Shown here: piece after piece, positions 57,509-64,000 of the stretch
Position numbering within the stretch: position 1 is the stretch's first letter
Layout: each line of letters begins with the position of its first letter
DNA from: Betaproteobacteria bacterium
Lineage (GTDB): Bacteria > Pseudomonadota > Gammaproteobacteria > Burkholderiales > Casimicrobiaceae
DNA length: 64,000 bases
Reading direction: 5' to 3'
Assembly (NCBI GenBank): GCA_016861105.1
Contig: BOKS01000001.1
Span: 186,001-250,000 of the forward strand
Notes under the pieces: model-generated
The model's database searches: none
The model's input: only the letters and a program-made list of their open reading frames with translations
Told to the model about the DNA's origin: nothing
Program-made: the position numbers and the translations under genes

Positions 57509-58032
57509 TCGAGTACCGCCGCGCCACACCCGCGGACGCGGAGTCGCTCGCGCGGCTGATGGCCGACGAATCCGTTTTCGCCGGGCTGTTGCAGCTTCCT
57601 TATCCGACCGCCGAGGCGTGGCGCAAGCGGCTCGAGTCGCAGGTCGCCGAGGCCGAGCGGCTTCACCTGGTCGGCGTTGCCGGCGGCCACGTGATCGCGA
57701 GCGGCGGCATCCATCCGCTCGCATGGACGCCGCGCCGGCGGCACGTCGCCGGGCTCGGCCTCGCGGTCGCCGCCGAATGGCAGGGGCGCGGCATCGGCTC
57801 CGAGATGATGCGCAGGCTGCTCGAATGGTCCGACCGCTGGCTCGGCTACCTGCGGCTCGAACTGACCGTCTATACCGACAACGCGCCCGCGATCGCGTTG
57901 TATCGCAAGTTCGGCTTCGCGGTCGAGGGCACGCAGCGCGCCTACGCGCTGCGCGACGGCGTCTACGTCGACTGCCTCGCGATGGCGCGGCTGCATCCGA
58001 ATCCGCCCCGGCTTCCGACCGAATCCGCATGA
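57481..58032 (+). CDS. GNAT family N-acetyltransferase
   Basis: A 183-residue acetyltransferase. The core pattern is clear: YRRATPADAESLARL at the start, WQGRGIGSEMMRRLLEW as the acetyl-CoA loop, then LRLELTVYTDNAPAIALYRKFGF. It resembles YhhY-like amino-acid acetyltransferases; the substrate is unknown. The ATG lies within the second copy of the 29-base duplication, 7 bases after the alaS stop. Its end overlaps the following gene as ATGA. Confidence 0.88.
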   Translation: MGGTAALSHVEYRRATPADAESLARLMADESVFAGLLQLPYPTAEAWRKRLESQVAEAERLHLVGVAGGHVIASGGIHPLAWTPRRRHVAGLGLAVAAEWQGRGIGSEMMRRLLEWSDRWLGYLRLELTVYTDNAPAIALYRKFGFAVEGTQRAYALRDGVYVDCLAMARLHPNPPRLPTESA

Positions 58033-58349
58033 TCGTCAGCAATCTCGAATTGATCCCCGGCAAACGCATCGCCGCGCACCTGGGCATCGTCCAGGGCAGC
58101 ACCGTGCGCGCCAAGCACGTCGGCCGCGACATCTTCGCGAGTCTGAAGAACATCGTCGGCGGCGAGCTGAAGGGCTACACCGAGCTGATGCAGGAAGCGC
58201 GGCAGGAGGCGGTCGACCGGATGATCGCCGAGGCCGAATCGATCGGCGCTAACGCGATCCTGAACGTGCGTTTCGCGACCACGTCGATCGCGGTCGGCGC
58301 CGCCGAGATCCTCGCCTACGGCAGCGCGGTCAGGCTCGAGAATCCCTGA
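58029..58349 (+). CDS. UPF0145/YbjQ family protein
   Basis: A 106-residue protein of the YbjQ (heavy-metal-binding domain) family, with IVSNLELIPGKRI, GIVQGSTVRAKHVGRDIFA and GANAILNVRFATTSIAVGA. These proteins form pentamers in structures of relatives, but their function is unknown. It overlaps the acetyltransferase gene by 4 bases. A second protein with the same domain, anchored in the membrane, is encoded 24 bases downstream. Confidence 0.85.
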   Translation: MIVSNLELIPGKRIAAHLGIVQGSTVRAKHVGRDIFASLKNIVGGELKGYTELMQEARQEAVDRMIAEAESIGANAILNVRFATTSIAVGAAEILAYGSAVRLENP

Positions 58350-58373
58350 GCGCGCGCAGCGCAGACCGCCGGC

Positions 58374-58838
58374 ATGGACGCGCTGTTCGAACTCGCGGTC
58401 TTCGCCGCGCTGCTGGCGACCGGCTTCCTCGCCGGCCGCGTGATCGAGCAGCGCCACTATGCGTCGATCCGCGCGCGCGAAGCGCAGTACGCCGACGTGC
58501 TCGCCTTCGGCTTCCGCTTTCCGGCGGACCGCGTGACGCCGCAGCGCGTCTTCCTGGTTACCGGCACGGTCGTCGTCAGCGCCGATTACTTCAAGACCTT
58601 CGTCGCGGGGCTGCGCAACCTGTTCGGCGGCCGGCTGCGCGCGTACGAGACGCTGCTCGAGCGGGCGCGGCGCGAGGCGCTGCTGCGGCTCAAGGAGGAC
58701 GCGCGCCGGCGCGGCGCGCGGATGATCGTCTGCGTGCGCTTCGAAACCACGTCGATCACCGGCGGCTGGGCGCCTTCGATCGAGGTACTCGCCTACGGCA
58801 CCGCGCTGATTCCCGAGCAGACGAACCGTGCGACTTGA
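58374..58838 (+). CDS. Membrane-anchored UPF0145-like protein
   Basis: A 154-residue protein with an N-terminal membrane segment (LFELAVFAALLATGFLAG) followed by a UPF0145-like domain: VFLVTGTVVVSADYFKTFVA, NLFGGRLRAYETLLERA and ARMIVCVRFETTSITGG. It seems a membrane-tethered relative of its neighbour. It overlaps the M48 protease gene by 11 bases, which suggests they work together. Confidence 0.75.
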   Translation: MDALFELAVFAALLATGFLAGRVIEQRHYASIRAREAQYADVLAFGFRFPADRVTPQRVFLVTGTVVVSADYFKTFVAGLRNLFGGRLRAYETLLERARREALLRLKEDARRRGARMIVCVRFETTSITGGWAPSIEVLAYGTALIPEQTNRAT

Positions 58839-59700
58839 GAACCGCCGCCCCGCCGAGGGCATCAATGCGTCGCACGAGAACCCGCTGAAGGAGTTCGCGT
58901 GGCTCGCCGCCGGCAGCGTCGCGCTGCTCGTCGCCGTGGTTGCGGCGCTGGCTTTCGCCGCCGAATGGCTTGCGCCGCGCCTTCCGTACCGCTACGAGGC
59001 GCGGCTCGCGGAAGGGTTCGACCTCGCGCCGGCGCCGAAATCCGACGCGGCGCGCCGCGTGCAGGCCGAGCTGCAGGCGCTCGCCGACCGGCTCGCCGCG
59101 CGCATGGCGCTGCCCCCAGGCATGCAGGTGCGCGTCGGCTATCGCGAGGAAGGCATCGTGAACGCGTACGCCACCCTCGGCGGCCGCACGGTGTTCTTCC
59201 GCGGGCTGCTCGCAAAGCTCGACAGCGAGGACGCGCTGGCGATGGTGATGGCGCACGAGCTCGCGCATCTGAAGCACCGCCATCCGGCGGCCGCGCTCGG
59301 CCGCGGCGTGGCGGTCGGCATCGTGCTGTCGATGATCTCCGCAGACCTCGGACGCGGCGCGGCCGGCGCGCTCGGCCACGCCGGGCTGGTGACGCTGTTC
59401 AGATTCAATCGCGAGCAGGAGCGCGCCGCCGACGAGGAAGCGCTGCGCGTGCTCGCCGCCGAGTACGGCCACGTCGGCGGGGCGATCGATCTGTTCGACG
59501 CCTTCGCGCGCCTGCCCGCCGCGCCGCGCGAGGAGAACATTCCCGCGATCGAGTTCCTGCGCACGCATCCGCTGACGGCCAACCGCATCGCCGCCGTCGG
59601 CGAATGGGCCAAGCACAACGGCGCGGCGCTCGACGGCGCGCGCCGGCCGCTGCCGCCCGCGATCGCTGCGATCCGGACGCGCGGGGAGCGCGCGTCGTGA
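58828..59700 (+). CDS. M48 family metalloprotease
   Basis: A 290-residue membrane-bound zinc protease of the M48 (HtpX/Ste24-like) family. One N-terminal membrane segment is at about residues 23-48. The active-site motif HELAHLKHRHP gives HExxH at 143-147, and the third ligand lies in the ERAADEEALRVLA motif. Relatives degrade misfolded membrane proteins. The start is the GTG at 58828; the end overlaps the NUDIX gene as GTGA. Confidence 0.87.
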   Translation: MRLENRRPAEGINASHENPLKEFAWLAAGSVALLVAVVAALAFAAEWLAPRLPYRYEARLAEGFDLAPAPKSDAARRVQAELQALADRLAARMALPPGMQVRVGYREEGIVNAYATLGGRTVFFRGLLAKLDSEDALAMVMAHELAHLKHRHPAAALGRGVAVGIVLSMISADLGRGAAGALGHAGLVTLFRFNREQERAADEEALRVLAAEYGHVGGAIDLFDAFARLPAAPREENIPAIEFLRTHPLTANRIAAVGEWAKHNGAALDGARRPLPPAIAAIRTRGERAS

Positions 59701-60212
59701 CGGTGCCCGACGAGTTCCGCTTCTGCCCGCGCTGCGCGACCGCGCTCGTGCGCGGCGTTTACGGCGAGCGCGAGCGCAGCGCCTGCCCCGCCTGCGGCTG
59801 GATCCACTGGGACAACCCGACGCCGGTCGTCGCCGCGGTGATCGAGTACGAAGGCAAGGTCTTTCTCGCGCGCAATGCGGCGTGGCCGGAAGGGCGCTTC
59901 GCGCTGGTGACCGGCTTTCTCGAGCGCGACGAGAGCCCGCGCGACGCGGTGATCCGCGAGGTCAAGGAGGAGACACAGCTCGACGCGCTCGACGCGCGGC
60001 TGATCGGCGTCTACGACTTCGCGCTGCGCAACCAGGTCATCATCGCCTACCACGTCCCGGCGCAAGGCGAAGTGCGGCTCAACGAGGAACTGGTCGAGTA
60101 CCGGCTGATCGAGCCCGCGAAGGTGCGGGTGTGGCCGCGCGGCACCGGCTTCGCGCTCGCCGACTGGCTGCGCGCGCGCGGCCACGAAGTACACTTCGTG
60201 CCGCTGCCGTAG
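59697..60212 (+). CDS. NUDIX hydrolase with zinc ribbon
   Basis: A 171-residue hydrolase of nucleoside diphosphate derivatives. The zinc ribbon is CPRC (10-13) and CPAC (30-33). The Nudix box runs from Gly73 to Leu95 as GFLERDESPRDAVIREVKEE in outline; the final Gly of the consensus is Gln94. It is close to NADH-pyrophosphatase-like proteins, but the substrate is not known. It starts with a GTG that overlaps the M48 stop. Confidence 0.88.
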   Translation: MTVPDEFRFCPRCATALVRGVYGERERSACPACGWIHWDNPTPVVAAVIEYEGKVFLARNAAWPEGRFALVTGFLERDESPRDAVIREVKEETQLDALDARLIGVYDFALRNQVIIAYHVPAQGEVRLNEELVEYRLIEPAKVRVWPRGTGFALADWLRARGHEVHFVPLP

Positions 60213-60231
60213 AAGCTCCTCCGAACGCCCG

Positions 60232-60471
60232 ATGCAGACCATGATCAGCTTCGACAAGGAAATCGACACGCGCGGACTGAACTGCCCGCTGCCGGTGCTG
60301 CGCGCGAAGAAGGCGCTGGCGGAGATGGCGAGCGGCCAGGTGCTGAAGATCGTCGCCACCGATCCGGGCTCGTTCCGCGACTTCAAGGCCTTCGCGAAGC
60401 AGACCGGCAACGAACTGCTCGCGCAGGAGACGGTCGATCGCGAGTTCGTGCATTACCTGAAGCGGCGCTGA
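60232..60471 (+). CDS. TusA/SirA family sulfur-carrier protein
   Basis: A 79-residue protein with the family motif DTRGLNCPLPVLRAKKAL; Cys18 is the sulfur-accepting residue. It has the usual size of TusA-like proteins, which relay sulfur for tRNA thiolation or other routes. It lies 19 bases after the NUDIX gene and may be in the same transcript. Which sulfur pathway it serves is not evident. Confidence 0.85.
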   Translation: MQTMISFDKEIDTRGLNCPLPVLRAKKALAEMASGQVLKIVATDPGSFRDFKAFAKQTGNELLAQETVDREFVHYLKRR

Positions 60472-60488
60472 CCGGCGGCCCGTCCGCG

Positions 60489-60971
60489 ATGAAGAGATTC
60501 CTTTTCGTCGGGCTGCCGCTGATCGCGCTGCTGGCCGCGCTGTACTTCTTCGTCGCGCTGTCGTGGAACTACTCGACCGGTGAGCGCGCCGGCTGGGTGC
60601 AGAAGTTCAGCAAGAAGGGCTGGATCTGCAAGACCTGGGAAGGCGAGCTGGCGATGGTGTCGATGCCCGGCGCCGCGCAGGAGAAGTTCTACTTCACGGT
60701 GTGGGACGAGGCGGTCGCCGCCGAGATCAACAAGGCGATGGGCCGGCGCGTTTCGCTGCACTACGAGGAAAAGGTCGGGCTGCCGACCACCTGCTTCGGA
60801 GAGACCCGGCACTGGGTCAACAAGATCACCGTCGTGCAGGAGATCCCGCTGGCGCCGGGCGTGATGGTGCCGGTGCCGCCGCAGGTGCCCGCGCCGGCAT
60901 CGCCTCCTCAGCCGCAGCCGGCGCCGCCCGTTCAGGCGCCGCCGACCGACGCCCCGCCGGCGACGAAGTAG
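60489..60971 (+). CDS. Membrane-anchored hypothetical protein
   Basis: A 160-residue protein with an N-terminal anchor (FVGLPLIALLAALYFFVALSW), a conserved-looking region with GWICKTWEGELAMVSMPG and RHWVNKITVV, and a Pro-rich tail. It is a common unassigned protein in Betaproteobacteria. Its 3' end is 13 bases from the end of the convergent valS gene. Confidence 0.7.
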   Translation: MKRFLFVGLPLIALLAALYFFVALSWNYSTGERAGWVQKFSKKGWICKTWEGELAMVSMPGAAQEKFYFTVWDEAVAAEINKAMGRRVSLHYEEKVGLPTTCFGETRHWVNKITVVQEIPLAPGVMVPVPPQVPAPASPPQPQPAPPVQAPPTDAPPATK

Positions 60972-60984
60972 CCGCCTCGGTCGA

Positions 60985-63798
<2,814 letters not shown>

Positions 63799-63913
63799 CT
63801 CCGTCGCACGAATGTCTGCAGTCGATTCCACGATTCCGCCGTTTCGTCGCAAGGGTTTGAATTTTAGGGGAATCGCTTCTACGCTCTGCGCCTTCCAGAA
63901 TCCCTTGTCCGCC

Positions 63914-64000
63914 ATGACCACGACTCCGACGCTTCGATTCGCCTTACGCGCCGCCGCGGCGGGTGCCGCGCTCGCGCTGGGCGCCTGCGCGACCATGCCG
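63914..64000 (+). CDS. Lipoprotein, N-terminal part (3' end outside window)
   Basis: The first 29 codons of a protein are cut by the window edge. The start [12 protein letters not shown] leads into a hydrophobic stretch and the lipobox LGAC, so Cys25 should carry the lipid. It is divergent from valS; about 80-115 bases lie between the two starts. Its identity cannot be deduced. Confidence 0.65.
   Translation, partial: MTTTPTLRFALRAAAAGAALALGACATMP

Overview
The window is about 64 kb of very GC-rich chromosome, densely packed with genes that often overlap by 4 bases (ATGA or GTGA). The gene content points to a betaproteobacterium. Evidence includes a BPH-type proteasome homolog, a ccoNOQP/ccoGH/fnr/hemN block, an exosortase H pair, a beta-type exbB-exbD-exbD-tonB operon and a MerR-like regulator with a B12-type domain. 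I cannot name a genus. I see no rRNA, tRNA, CRISPR array, prophage or intact transposase.

Layout. 1-4554: the tail of an oligopeptide/dipeptide ABC transporter operon (binding protein, two permeases, one fused double ATPase). 4560-4771: a short inverted-repeat element. 4797-8722 (minus strand): a TldE/TldD peptidase pair, a GNAT acetyltransferase and a small unknown. 8942-14499: two paralogous TonB-dependent receptors. 14573-18976: a periplasmic protein, exbB-exbD-exbD-tonB, and an ECF sigma factor with a putative membrane partner. 19023-25217: a membrane protein and gspD-gspE-gspF of a type II secretion system. 25298-28148: queG, tsaE and amiC. 28148-28342: a second copy of the inverted-repeat element. 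28395-29511: exosortase H and its partner. 29531-34956: an acyl-CoA synthetase, a PilZ-domain protein, a MerR-like regulator and two tiny membrane proteins. 34970-41131 (minus strand): an Hsp15-like protein, a PaiB-like protein, Hsp33, BPH, gluQ, a lytic transglycosylase, proS and a small membrane protein. 41384-53676: an oxygen-limitation block (uspA, ccoI, ccoS, ccoNOQP, ccoG, ccoH, fnr, hemN, a TauE/SafE-like protein) with FNR-box-like sites in its two divergent promoter regions. 53693-64000: menA-like, alaS, an acetyltransferase, two UPF0145 proteins, an M48 protease, a NUDIX hydrolase, a TusA-like protein, valS, and the start of a lipoprotein.

How it fits together. The TonB receptors together with exbBDD-tonB form an energised outer-membrane uptake system. 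The peptide ABC transporter and the TldD/TldE pair both deal with peptides. The cbb3 oxidase block is a self-contained micro-aerobic respiration module with its regulator, its assembly factors and the oxygen-independent haem step.

Points most worth a second look: the dispersed 25-base repeat family; a probable promoter buried in tsaE; a MerR regulator whose cobalamin-binding residues are lost; the BPH protease; a gluQ gene that seems to need a CTG start; a repeat insertion in the DppC-like permease; the long structured leader of exbB; a 29-base tandem duplication at the alaS stop codon that supplies the next gene's start; and a change in codon usage inside ccoG near 49.2 kb.
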